Assembly (NCBI GenBank): GCA_965197675.1
Contig: OZ240221.1
Span: 496,001-560,000 of the forward strand
DNA from: G965197675 sp965197675
Lineage (GTDB): Bacteria > Chloroflexota > Dehalococcoidia > Plut-88900
Length of the DNA: 64,000 nt
Direction of reading: 5' to 3'
Notes under the pieces: generated by a model
Told to the model about the DNA's origin: nothing
The model's database searches: none
The model's input: the letters and a program-made list of their open reading frames with translations, nothing else
Shown here: piece by piece, positions 1-7,993 of the stretch
Layout of the letters: each line of letters starts with the position of its first letter
How positions within the stretch are numbered: the stretch's first letter is position 1
Position numbers and translations under genes: made by a program

Positions 1-286
1 ATTGCTCGCAACCTGTCCTTCGACAAGCTCAGGACCAACGTTTGGGCGTTTGAATAACGTGACAGCCGTCCCGGAAGAAGCCCGCAATAGAGAGCCATTG
101 ATGAGGGCTCACATCCCGCCACGTTAAAGCCAAGTGCTCGGATAGTAATAAGATCCCTCATTTCCAGTGAGATTCGCCGCCCAATCTGTTCAACAATAGA
201 ACCGGAATTTGGTACCCTTTCAAGGGTACGTAGCGGCTGGTTTGATACGTAAGACCTGAAGGCATTCGGGTTGGAGAGGTTAGCGT
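1..286. other. Intergenic stretch with a REP-like motif
   Basis: No convincing gene is visible. Positions 17-34 carry a CTTCGACAAGCTCAGGA-type motif, which belongs to a short hairpin-forming sequence class dispersed in many bacterial genomes. Only one half of such a hairpin is seen here. The remainder shows no clear promoter or RNA. Confidence 0.4.
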
Positions 287-856
287 ATGCTGGCGCGAAT
301 GTTGGGTGCTGCCCGTCTGGACCCGCATACATTTGAAGACGTAGAGCATGACAGTGGGGCCACCCTGCGGGCGTTGCTCGTCATTGTCTCCGTGGCCGGC
401 GGCGTCGGCGGATTGCTGTCCGGCGAGGGAGACATTGTCAGGGGAGTGATTTTCGGCGTCATACGCGGGGTAGTGTCCTGGGCGGTATGGGCCTGAGTGG
501 CCATGCTGGTCGGCACCACGATTCTGAAGACACCTAACACTCGTTCCGACTGGGGACAGGTCGCCCGAGGCACCGGATTCGCGCAGACGCCGGGGATCTT
601 CAGCGTCTTGGTCTTTGTTCCGTTTGCGGGTTCCATATTGTCGTCCGCAATCTTCCTGTGGCAGTTCACGGCTATGCTCATAGCCATCCGGCAGACCCTG
701 GATTACGATTCCCTCTGGCGGGCCTTTTTCGTGGTTGTCATTTCTCTCATCCCGGTGCTGATCATTAACGCCGTAATATTCTGGATCTTGAAAATCGGTG
801 ATCAAAGCCCTGTCGCCCCGTCAGGCGACAGGGCAAAGGCGAATCGCCTTTCCTGA
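287..856 (+). pseudogene. YIP1-family membrane protein, broken by an in-frame TGA
   Basis: Two ORFs, 287-496 and 497-856, lie in the same frame and are separated only by a TGA at 494-496. Together they encode about 189 residues. The first half has a soluble N-terminus followed by a hydrophobic Gly/Ile/Val-rich segment. The second half contains TRSDWGQVARGTGFAQTPG, then an FSVLVFVPFAG hydrophobic segment and two more membrane segments near ALDY-like QTLDYDSLWRA. This order of features is typical of bacterial YIP1-domain (PF04893-type) integral membrane proteins of unknown role. The stop falls inside the membrane region where relatives often have a Trp or another hydrophobic residue, so a point mutation, a sequencing error or, much less likely, UGA readthrough would explain it. 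The tail after the last membrane segment is short and polar. Confidence 0.6.
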
Positions 857-1297
857 ACGGCGTCAGTTCCCAAAAGGGAAGTCGGGGTGATTTTGAACGT
901 GAATTAGGTAGGAAAGAGGGGAGTCGGAGCAAGTTAGCAAGTGATGTTTAGTCGGGTCTGGTTCCACGGTTTTGGGGCAGAGTTGCAGAAAGGCAAGTCG
1001 GGAGAATTGGGCTATGGAGCCACATTCCAGCCACATCGCGGCCACATGGGAGCAAGCAGCTGGAAGGTTCTTTCAGGCGGCGTGAGGCAGACTGAATCCC
1101 CCCGACAGGACCCTAAGGGATGTGGGGGTGCGAGACGCGGTGGGTGGCGAGGCGACATCCAGGGCACTGGCAATCGGCATCGAGTTGGCGGCTGTGTAGG
1201 GACTGGTGCATGGGTTTGAAGCGGCGAGGTCTGGCAGGCGGCAAGGCGGTCAATGCGCGTCCTCCCGCAAGAGGCATGGGGAATCGCTGGGGCGTTG

Positions 1298-1434
1298 GTA
1301 GCGTCATACCGATGCACGGAGGAAAGAGCGGGCGGGCAGGCTGCCTCCTAATCATGGGCGTAGCTGTTGCCAGGGGAAGCAGGGAAGTCGGTTACATCGG
1401 AGCAAGCATTTCGGGACCGGCGCCGTCCGGGTGG
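1298..1434 (+). repeat. Dispersed repeat, copy 1 (about 137 bp)
   Basis: This copy begins GTAGCGTCATACC, has GGGCGTAGCTG in the middle and TTACATCGGAGCAAGCATTT near its end, then GGACCGG and GTCCGGGTGG. The same order of blocks with similar spacing is found at 2165-2304 and, inverted, at 19813-19954. It encodes no plausible protein. Confidence 0.5.
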
Positions 1435-2164
1435 ACCACGTGGCTTTGTGTAAGGTCTGGTTCCACGGATTTGGGGTGAAAGCCTCCAGGCGAGAGCCGG
1501 GAAGCGGGCCTCGGCAGCTACATCGCAGCGAGCAGCCCTCCGGCACCGTCGAGTGCCCGTCTGAGACCGTCTGGAGCGCTTCGGGGACCGGTTTTTGATG
1601 TTTTACCCGTGTACAGGGATTTGCGTCGGTTGACGAATGTCAATTGGGGGGCGGGTTCCTAGCTGAAACAGGAGTGAATGGGATGGGTCGCAGCCGTGGT
1701 TGCGAGCACTTTGAGATAAGGGTTGGTTCAACGCTTTTAGGCGAAAGTTGCAGAAATGCAAGTGGGCAGAATCGGGCTGTGAGGCCACGTTCCAGCTACA
1801 TCGGAGCTACATGGGAGCGAGCAATGCCGAGGCCCTCTGAGACGGTGTTGGGGAAGGCGAAGCCCCCTATCGGATGTGCGGGTGTGCGACGTCGGGGCCG
1901 ACATCGTGAATGACGTTGGCGGCGACCGTTCAAGGGGTCCAGGTCGGCGTCAACCAGGGCGGTATCGCCGCCCTGTGTGGGTTGGATCATGTCGTTCGTC
2001 GGTTGGGGACCGTCGGCAACAACGCGGCAAGGGGGCGCCGCAGCAGGTCGGGCTGACGGACCCGATGGGCGATTGCCGCATGGTGCGTGAGGGGGACTGC
2101 AAACGAGCCCGGGCACGCGCACAGTCCCCCCTCACAGGGCCTGATAAATGGCGAGCCGGATGTG

Positions 2165-2304
2165 GTGTCATACCCGTGTACAGAAATTTGCGTCAGTGAG
2201 CATGTTGCATCGGGAGTCGTGGGCGTAGCTGATCTGGGACGGAACCGGGCAGCCTGTCACATTGGAGTAAGCACTTTGGTTCCGGGGTTCCTTCCACGGG
2301 GTGG
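2165..2304 (+). repeat. Dispersed repeat, copy 2 (about 140 bp)
   Basis: This copy begins GTGTCATACCCGTGTACAG, has GGGCGTAGCTGAT in the middle, CACATTGGAGTAAGCA later, and ends GGTTCCGGGGTTCCTTCC followed by ACGGGGTGG. It matches the distant inverted copy especially well over the last block (GGTTCCGGGnTTCCTTCCACGG). Confidence 0.55.
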
Positions 2305-2409
2305 ACGCAAGGGCCGTAGTCGAGAATGACAAGTTGCATATCGAATAAGAGCGTGGGTCGAGGCAAAGGCCCCTATCGGATGATGCAAGTTGCACAGCAG
2401 GGTGGAAAC

Positions 2410-2829
2410 ATGGGAAATGGAGAGCTGGTCATCGAGGATAGCGGCGTCGTGGAGGACGTTCACCACCTGCAACTCATGGCGCTGCTTCACGAGCTGGTGC
2501 GGGAGAAGGGGAACGGGGGAGCGGCGTCGGCGTTGGGCATAGACCCCAAGACGGTGGCCTCGTGCATGAGGACGGGAAGGTTGTCCTGGCGTGTGCGTGA
2601 GGCGTTGGAACGTGGGCTACAGTCGGGGGCGGGCTCCGCTGCGGCCCGGCAACGGGAGCACAACGACGCCCTGGAGAGTCGCATCGAGGAGCTGGAGGGG
2701 AAGCTCCAACGGGGTCTCGAAGAAGTCCGGGAGGCGGTCGCAGAGGCGGTCAAGGCTCTGCGGGAGGAGCAGGCCAAGCGGCGGCTGCACGTGGGGAGCG
2801 GCGGCTGTTGCGACTGGAGGATGGAATGA
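2410..2829 (+). CDS. Small DNA-binding-like protein with C-terminal coiled coil
   Basis: I do not recognise a named family. The chosen ATG at 2410 follows GGTGGA; an upstream ATG at 2326 in the same frame would start inside the repeat field and is less likely. The product is about 139 residues. Residues around LLHELVREKGNGGAASALGIDPKTVASCM look like a helix-turn-helix in which a conserved AASALGID step precedes a recognition helix. The second half, LESRIEELEGKLQRGLEEV and onward, is a charged heptad-type coiled coil ending in a short Cys-containing tail. The stop codon overlaps the start of the next gene (ATGA), so the two are translationally coupled. A regulator or partition-accessory role on the mobile element is possible but is inference. 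Confidence 0.6.
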   Translation: MGNGELVIEDSGVVEDVHHLQLMALLHELVREKGNGGAASALGIDPKTVASCMRTGRLSWRVREALERGLQSGAGSAAARQREHNDALESRIEELEGKLQRGLEEVREAVAEAVKALREEQAKRRLHVGSGGCCDWRME

Positions 2830-3260
2830 ACGGGTTCGATATGTCACCACGGGCCAGCGTAGAGCCTGAACCCATGAACCGACCCTACGTTCCCCCCAGG
2901 AAGTACCCTCAACTGGTCACAATGGAAGCCGAGGACGACGAGGAGCGGGTGTACGGCGACGCCACCCCGGTGATCGTGCAGTGGCGCAAGGTGAGGGACG
3001 AGTTCCTGGACCTGCTGAAGACGGGGACGGAGTTGGCCCAAGAGGAGGCCAGGATACGGATGCTCCACCTGGAGATCGCCATCATCGAGGAGCACGAGCT
3101 GACGCTGCCCCCGGCCTCGTACCCCTGGGACTGGGAAGGCCGGAATGATGAGGTCCTGCGTCGTCAGCGGTCGCTGGGAGCCGCCGAAGTGGACCGGAAC
3201 CGGGCGCTGCTGCGGCTGTGGCTGCGCCGTATCCTCACCTGCGGACTGTGGCGGAATTGA
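2826..3260 (+). CDS. Hypothetical protein, coupled to the upstream HTH gene
   Basis: The ATG at 2826 overlaps the upstream stop (ATGA). The product is about 144 residues. It is acidic at the N-terminus (EAEDDEERVYGDATP), followed by a helical region around QWRKVRDEFLDLLKTGTELA and a conserved-looking PPASYPWDWEGRNDEV segment with several Trp residues. No catalytic motif is apparent and I assign no function. It ends with a TGA at 3258-3260 that overlaps a following ATG at 3260, so three ORFs in a row are arranged as one translational unit. Confidence 0.55.
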   Translation: MNGFDMSPRASVEPEPMNRPYVPPRKYPQLVTMEAEDDEERVYGDATPVIVQWRKVRDEFLDLLKTGTELAQEEARIRMLHLEIAIIEEHELTLPPASYPWDWEGRNDEVLRRQRSLGAAEVDRNRALLRLWLRRILTCGLWRN

Positions 3261-3834
3261 TGGGGCGGTGCTGGATCGAGCGGTACGGCTTCGTCGAGCA
3301 CTCCATCGGCAAGCCCGACGACGAGGGCGCAACAGCCGACGCCGCAAGTACCGCAAGGTGGTCAGCGGGGACGAGGAGGACGCCGACGCCGAGGCGGTGG
3401 AGGCCGCGCTCGCCCAGGCGCGGGACGCCGAGGTGAGCGCCGAGGAGCTGCTGGTGGACGACGGCTGGAAGCTGGTCGAGAGCCTGCCCCGTACTGGACA
3501 CGGGGTCGAGCCGGAGGCCATTGCCGTCAACGGCAACGGGACCAACGGCCACCACGACGCGGGCGACATCGGGCCGACCGTGGAGCTTGTGCCGGGCGGC
3601 AACGGCCACACCGCTAACGGGAACGGGCACGCGCCTGTCCCGGTCAACGGCAACGGCCACCACGAGGAGGCCGACGAGCCGCAACAGTCGCTCTTCTCCT
3701 GGGCCGAGTTCATGGCCGAGGAGCCGGTCAAGCCGAAGCGCCGCAATGGAAAACCCCAGCCCGCAACCCTCTCGATGTTCGAGTGGGCGGTGGAACGGGA
3801 GCTTGAGGCCGAGCCGGTCGGCGCGGGTCGCTAG
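3260..3834 (+). pseudogene. Acidic low-complexity protein, probable frameshift near 3325
   Basis: The ATG at 3260 opens a frame reading MGRCWIERYGFVEHSIGKPD and onward, which then becomes low-quality Arg/Pro/Thr sequence. From about 3325 the adjacent frame becomes good coding sequence (RRRKYRKVVSGDEEDADAEA) and continues to 3834. Joining the two frames at about 3320-3330 gives one product of roughly 190 residues. The middle contains NGNG/GNGH low-complexity repeats (about 3526-3665). The C-terminus carries QQSLFSWAEFMAEE and LSMFEWAVERELE, two similar short motifs that could be protein-binding segments. Either a real frameshift mutation or an alternative start around 3358 (GTG) is possible. 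The function is unknown. Confidence 0.4.
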
Positions 3835-3848
3835 GCCGTTCTAGAACA

Positions 3849-3882
3849 GGGGGAGGACACCGAGATTCGGATGTCCTCCCCC
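3849..3882. terminator. Perfect inverted repeat between convergent genes
   Basis: GGGGGAGGACA (3849-3859) pairs perfectly with TGTCCTCCCCC (3872-3882) around a 12-nt loop that can itself pair (CCGA/TCGG). It lies 15 bp after the plus-strand gene ending at 3834 and beyond the end of the minus-strand gene at 4043. There is no clear U-tract, so it may be a bidirectional hairpin terminator or another structural element. Confidence 0.5.
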
Positions 3883-4042
3883 TGCCAGTCCATGTATGCA
3901 GCCTTTTTTGCGTTTCGGGCCAGACGCCTGTCCATGTGTGCGGGCTTTCTTGCTGCCGGAAACATCGCAGAGAGGCGTGCGGCGGCTGGTTTTCGCGGCA
4001 TAGTCGGGGCGGGTCCTCCTCCTTCACCACCCGCTGCACCTG

Positions 4043-5974
4043 CTAAGGAGACCTCCGACGCCCCCGTCTCTTCACTATCCAAAACACAACAACGGCTAAG
4101 GCCAAGACCAAGGCTAAGACCAACGCAGCCAGTACCCAAAATACTGGACGCAAACCTCCGCTTCCGATTTCCTTAACCTCCACCGGTGAGGACTCTCCCC
4201 TATCATAGGCTTGGCGTAATAGGGTCACCGGGTTTTGCTCGCCAATACCCTGGGGTGGAACGGTCAGCCACCGGCTCAAGGTGTCTCCCTGGTCGCTGGT
4301 ACGCGCTACCGCAAGGAAAGCGGACTGGGCCGCTTGCTCTCGAGGACAACGGTGGTCACCCCCCTGCATGGCGCCGGCCTCAAGAGCGGCGACCAGGCCG
4401 TCAGATAGGACGGCGCCAGGCCGTTTCATGACCTCTTGAAACGCTTCCAGCGGTGCGCTGACCACCGTCGGTCCCACCAGAATATTCCCCTGGGCCGAGA
4501 TGGATGGGCCGCTGACTCCGCCGGCCCAGTCGTCGTTCTCGGCCCCGGTGAAATTTGCCTCTCTATCGCCGATATGGTCTTTAGCACGGTTCAAATACAC
4601 AGAGCCTTCTTGGTCACCGTCCGCGACCACAATCCATTCGATCCCTAGCTGGTCCGCAGCTTTAACGAAAGTCTCTACACCTACCTGTGCAAAAGGCACT
4701 AAAGATATGCCTTCAGAGACCAAATCATATCCGCATATAGCAGCACTCTCAGATAAGACAAACCAGTCCGTTTCACCTTCAACCAGCAGCCAGCATCGTG
4801 CAAAAAGCAAACTTCCTCGGTCGGACCGCACATGGTAGTCTAGTTTTCGTATGTCGTCCGCTGAGAGACTCGTGTCTTGTCTAACCTGGTGGACCGAAAC
4901 CACACCGTTCTTTCGACGAAATCTCCGGAGCGAGGAAAGAGAGAAGCCCGAGACCAAGTCGCCAGAATGTGTTGCCATGATCTTCTGGCCTGGTAAATCC
5001 CTAAGCAGTATGCAGGCTGCTCGAATGGCTGACGGATGGAGATGGGCTTCGGGTTCCTCCAGAGCCAAGATTGGGCTTGTGAACTCCGTATAGCTGTCCG
5101 CAAGTCTACCTTTGAGGAAAGCATCGAATAGACAAATAACTGCGAGGCTTTGGGTGCCTTCGCCGTGTCGGCCAATGGGCAGGCGTGCACCGGTTATGGA
5201 TGTGAGCATTACTTGCGTACGAGACAAAATGTCAAACACTTTACCAGGAATGGCCTCAATGCTCACCGGAGTATCGCTATCGAGGGGAACCATCTCTCCG
5301 GTCCTTCCAAGCCGTTCCTTGACCATAGCAAACGATTCATTTGCGCTGAGTACCTTCTCATTGAGTTGTGCTAGTTCATCCTCAAGCTCTTGCCTTAGAG
5401 TGGGGTCGATTTTCAAGGAACGAACAAACGGCCCCCAGAATTGGGAACGCGGCCTAAATTCCTGAGCAGAGTCTCGTAACGCCGCCAAATAGAAGACGGG
5501 AGAAAATTGCTGCAATGAGATGATGTTTCGCGGAGCTTTGGCGGCGACCAATGCGTTTCCAGCGAGATCTAGGAAGTCCCACGTTGTCGCGAAATCGGCT
5601 GTTACGTCGTCAAAGCTGCTATTCACACGCAATATCACCCTCTGAAGGCCATCGGCTCCGACCTGCACAACATCAGGAATAACCTGGGATACTTCATCTG
5701 GCCATTCGCCATCAGACTGTTCGGCGAAGCGCAGAGTGAGACTTATGGCATCGCTCTCGACTGGCTGGCTGCCCTTATCCTTCAAATGGTAGTCGTACTC
5801 TGAGAATACACCTCCCTTCCGAGTTAGGCTGCGACTCAAACACATTTGAAGAGCCTCTAACACCGTCGACTTACCAGTGTTGTTTTCGCCAATGAGGACG
5901 GTGGTTTCGTCGAGCTTGAGGGTTAGTTGAGCTATCCCTCTGAAGTTCACAATGTCAATTTGCTCTAGGAACAT
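4043..5974 (-). CDS. OLD-like ATPase/TOPRIM protein with C-terminal membrane anchor
   Basis: This is a 643-residue protein of the OLD / AAA_15 family, ABC-type ATPases fused to a TOPRIM nuclease domain. The N-terminus reads IVNFRGIAQL, with Walker A GENNTGKS at residues 29-36. The signature/Walker B region holds LALEEPEAHLHPSA, followed by the switch ATHSGDLV. The TOPRIM part begins at LLVEGETDWFVLSE and has the acidic VVADGDQEG motif. Such proteins (phage P2 OLD, GajA) are nucleases used in phage defence. Unusually, the last 30 residues contain a strong hydrophobic stretch (VLAALVLALVLALAVVVFWIV) followed by a basic tail, predicting a single C-terminal transmembrane helix. Its start overlaps the end of the hsdS fusion by 10 bp, so it is the last gene of the defence operon. 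No GajB-type helicase is adjacent, which argues against canonical Gabija. Confidence 0.85.
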   Translation of the reverse strand: MFLEQIDIVNFRGIAQLTLKLDETTVLIGENNTGKSTVLEALQMCLSRSLTRKGGVFSEYDYHLKDKGSQPVESDAISLTLRFAEQSDGEWPDEVSQVIPDVVQVGADGLQRVILRVNSSFDDVTADFATTWDFLDLAGNALVAAKAPRNIISLQQFSPVFYLAALRDSAQEFRPRSQFWGPFVRSLKIDPTLRQELEDELAQLNEKVLSANESFAMVKERLGRTGEMVPLDSDTPVSIEAIPGKVFDILSRTQVMLTSITGARLPIGRHGEGTQSLAVICLFDAFLKGRLADSYTEFTSPILALEEPEAHLHPSAIRAACILLRDLPGQKIMATHSGDLVSGFSLSSLRRFRRKNGVVSVHQVRQDTSLSADDIRKLDYHVRSDRGSLLFARCWLLVEGETDWFVLSESAAICGYDLVSEGISLVPFAQVGVETFVKAADQLGIEWIVVADGDQEGSVYLNRAKDHIGDREANFTGAENDDWAGGVSGPSISAQGNILVGPTVVSAPLEAFQEVMKRPGAVLSDGLVAALEAGAMQGGDHRCPREQAAQSAFLAVARTSDQGDTLSRWLTVPPQGIGEQNPVTLLRQAYDRGESSPVEVKEIGSGGLRPVFWVLAALVLALVLALAVVVFWIVKRRGRRRSP

Positions 5975-7578
5975 GGTGACAGCATCTCACTTCCCGACAC
6001 TAGCCCAGGCAGCAGCGCATCCCGCTGCGTAGCGAGGGCGCGTGACTCTTCAACGTTGGACTTGATACGGCCATCCAAGTCCTGTCCGACGCGGTCGAAC
6101 GCGGTGATGGTATCTTCGGATGGTTCCAACACCTTCAAGGATCTAAACTGCTGACCGCCAATCGCGCCAAACACGGTTCCAGTGTGTTCGTATTCGCCTA
6201 TTGCCGGTTGCGCCGTCCAGATAGCGTAATGTGTGTAGGGAGCAGAGCCTGACTCGTGCCGCAGCGCAGCAACACCTCTGCCTACACAGCATTGCTCCCA
6301 CGCACGGTTGATTGCCCCAACAGGCGCGCGGACGCTTACCAAGGTGTCTTCGGCCTGCGCCAACCGCGTAGGCTCCGTGCAGTAGCGGCGATTGGTAGGG
6401 TATCGCTCCCCGAAGTCTGTACTGCCCTGAAAGAATGGAAGTCCCTCACCGTTGTCGTTGTAGGTGCTGCCAGGAGGAGATTGTCCCATCGTCAACTTGA
6501 AGCACTCCCCCATCGTCTTCACCTCCCACCCCTCCGGGATCTCCCCTAGCCCCGAGTCCACGAGGCGGTCGGGGAACAGGTCGTAGTGCTCGGCGGGAAG
6601 GCCGGGAAGGGACTCACCGCGACGCCAGCGGCCCTCCATCTTGGCCCGCACCGGCTCGAAGTCCACGAACCAGGACTTGAAGAGCGCCCGCGCCATCGCC
6701 TCCAGCGTCTCGTTCATTCGGCGGTTCATCTCGATCTTGTCGTCCAGTGTGCCGAGAACGTGGGCGATGGCCCGCTGCTCCCTCAGTGACGGAATTGGAA
6801 TTTCGAGCGACTCGATCATCCCCTTCGTGAGAGCGTTTCGAGTACCGCCTGAACCTGCCCAAGATAGGAGTAAGGTCTGAATTGCCGGAGCTACGAGGTA
6901 GTAGCGCAGATAGTCTGCATCGAGATTGGCAGGGTCAGGTCGGATGATTGCCACATGCTGATTGACTCGCGCAGGCAGCACATCCAGCGCAACCTGGCAC
7001 ACTCTGGCAACCGAATCACCCGTGATGTTGAGAAGCACATCCCCTTCTAGCACCTCTACATTCTGCAATTCATCGGCGTGTTGTTGGCCGATAAATGCCA
7101 AGCCATCACGGTGGAATCCATCGTTGTATATGTTCTGGCTTCGGATCAACGTATAGGGGCCATCTTGTAAGTAAACATCCCTACCCCCGCGAGGTGTAGC
7201 ACCGCTGCCAATCTTGGTACATACATCACTAAGTGGGCTCTCGCGCCACTCGCTCTGAGACACCGCGCCATCCACGCTCACTCCATCTTGAAGAACCACG
7301 TAGTCCCGCTCTATCACCTTTCGGAAGCTCTCCGATATGGAGTGCCAGTCGAGCACGTCCACTCGTATGGGCAGGTCGGAGTTCTCGAAGGTTTCCTTTA
7401 GACGACCGAGCGTCCTCCGGTCCAACGGCCCACTGCCGACAATGGCGAGGTCGAGGTCCGAGTAATCCTTGGAAGTCCACGTCGCACGGGAACCGAAAGC
7501 TCGCACCTCGCATTCCGCCACGTGTTCAGTGAGGATGCGCTCAACGGTCGCGAGGTGATTAGGGTTGAGGTCAATCAT
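5965..7578 (-). CDS. hsdS: MNT nucleotidyltransferase fused to type I specificity subunit HsdS
   Basis: This is one continuous 537-residue frame. Residues 1 to about 100 are a minimal nucleotidyltransferase of the MntA/HI0073 type. The motif GS at 29-30, ten residues, then DLD at 41-43 gives the canonical GSX10DXD, with a third acidic residue at about 74 in RVDVLDW. After a short linker (about 100-110) the protein becomes a type I restriction specificity subunit. The first target-recognition domain starts at WRESPLSDVCTKIGSG. A conserved helical repeat (LREQRAIAHVLGTLDDKIE) follows, with a second domain beginning GEIPEGWEVKTMGE. HsdS dictates the DNA sequence bound by the HsdM methyltransferase. 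The ATG at 7578 is preferred over upstream frame extension because the HEPN stop overlaps it by 8 bp (ATGATTGA), the usual layout of HEPN-MNT pairs. Whether the fusion is functional or a recent stop loss between two genes cannot be decided from sequence. Confidence 0.85.
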   Translation of the reverse strand: MIDLNPNHLATVERILTEHVAECEVRAFGSRATWTSKDYSDLDLAIVGSGPLDRRTLGRLKETFENSDLPIRVDVLDWHSISESFRKVIERDYVVLQDGVSVDGAVSQSEWRESPLSDVCTKIGSGATPRGGRDVYLQDGPYTLIRSQNIYNDGFHRDGLAFIGQQHADELQNVEVLEGDVLLNITGDSVARVCQVALDVLPARVNQHVAIIRPDPANLDADYLRYYLVAPAIQTLLLSWAGSGGTRNALTKGMIESLEIPIPSLREQRAIAHVLGTLDDKIEMNRRMNETLEAMARALFKSWFVDFEPVRAKMEGRWRRGESLPGLPAEHYDLFPDRLVDSGLGEIPEGWEVKTMGECFKLTMGQSPPGSTYNDNGEGLPFFQGSTDFGERYPTNRRYCTEPTRLAQAEDTLVSVRAPVGAINRAWEQCCVGRGVAALRHESGSAPYTHYAIWTAQPAIGEYEHTGTVFGAIGGQQFRSLKVLEPSEDTITAFDRVGQDLDGRIKSNVEESRALATQRDALLPGLVSGSEMLSPCS

Positions 7579-7993
7579 TGCGCGCTTCCAATGACTGTAG
7601 AAGCCGTTGCGCGTCGTGTGCAAACTCCCTGGTGGCCCTGTAGACCTGCACGGCCTTCTCCTCGTCGTAGATGTGGGCGGTGGCGTTTCTTGCTTCATGG
7701 TGCTGCATCCACAGGTCCACGTCGGGAATGAGGCGGTTTTCGGCAGCAAGGCGAAACAGTTGACGCCTGGTAACACCGTCTGCAACTTCAGGGTTGACAT
7801 AGGTGCTCAGCCAGCGAGCCATCAGCTTCCAGCAAAGTTCGTAAGTGACCTCGAAGTTCTGTATGACGCCGGAGCGGATGCCGTTCCGCTCAACATCGCT
7901 TAGCTGTCCCATGCGAGCGTCGTTCTCGCTGACTGCTAGTAGGTCTGTGAGCGTCTTTATGGAGTTTCGCAGGCTATCCAGTTCGAGCGGCAT
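7571..7993 (-). CDS. HEPN toxin-like protein (HI0074 / NTase-substrate-binding type)
   Basis: About 140 residues, all-helical, with the family hallmark IQNFEVTYELCWKLMARWL and, near the C-terminus, EARNATAHIYDE. The latter contains R-X4-H-X-Y, the HEPN ribonuclease motif whose Tyr is the residue AMPylated by MntA in the HepT-MntA toxin-antitoxin pair. The protein matches the nucleotidyltransferase-substrate-binding group (PF08780-like). The ATG at 7993 is chosen for its GAGG at suitable spacing; ATGs at 8005 and 8023 in the same frame would extend further into the upstream gene, which ends at 7974. The next gene begins with the partner MNT domain, fused to HsdS. The expected role is an RNase toxin neutralised by the MNT domain; this is known for the family and inferred here. 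Confidence 0.85.
   Translation of the reverse strand: MPLELDSLRNSIKTLTDLLAVSENDARMGQLSDVERNGIRSGVIQNFEVTYELCWKLMARWLSTYVNPEVADGVTRRQLFRLAAENRLIPDVDLWMQHHEARNATAHIYDEEKAVQVYRATREFAHDAQRLLQSLEARND

Larger units (their letters stand above)
857..2409. repeat. Decayed repeat field without genes
   Basis: About 1.5 kb with only low-quality overlapping ORFs. It contains several degenerate copies of shared blocks. One block has GCTACATCGGAGCGAGCA-like cores near 1030-1062, 1391-1410, 1515-1535, 1794-1830 and 2258-2275. Another has TACCCGTGTACAG followed by ATTTGCGTC at about 1605-1632 and 2170-2200. A third, CCTAAGGGATGTGGGGGTGCGA at about 1110 against CCCTATCGGATGTGCGGGTGTG at about 1864, is also related. 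The pattern looks like repeated insertion or amplification of a non-coding mobile sequence followed by decay. A further copy lies in inverse orientation at 19813-19954. Confidence 0.6.

Noticed and set aside
2844..3746. A 300-codon minus-strand frame opposite the small hypothetical cluster
   Set aside because: Its Ser/Pro/Ala-rich translation is typical of an antisense shadow, and the plus-strand genes have overlapping start/stop signals and better composition.
4043..5974. Calling the OLD-like gene a Gabija GajA
   Set aside because: No GajB UvrD-like helicase is adjacent, and the protein has a membrane tail and is coupled to hsdS instead.
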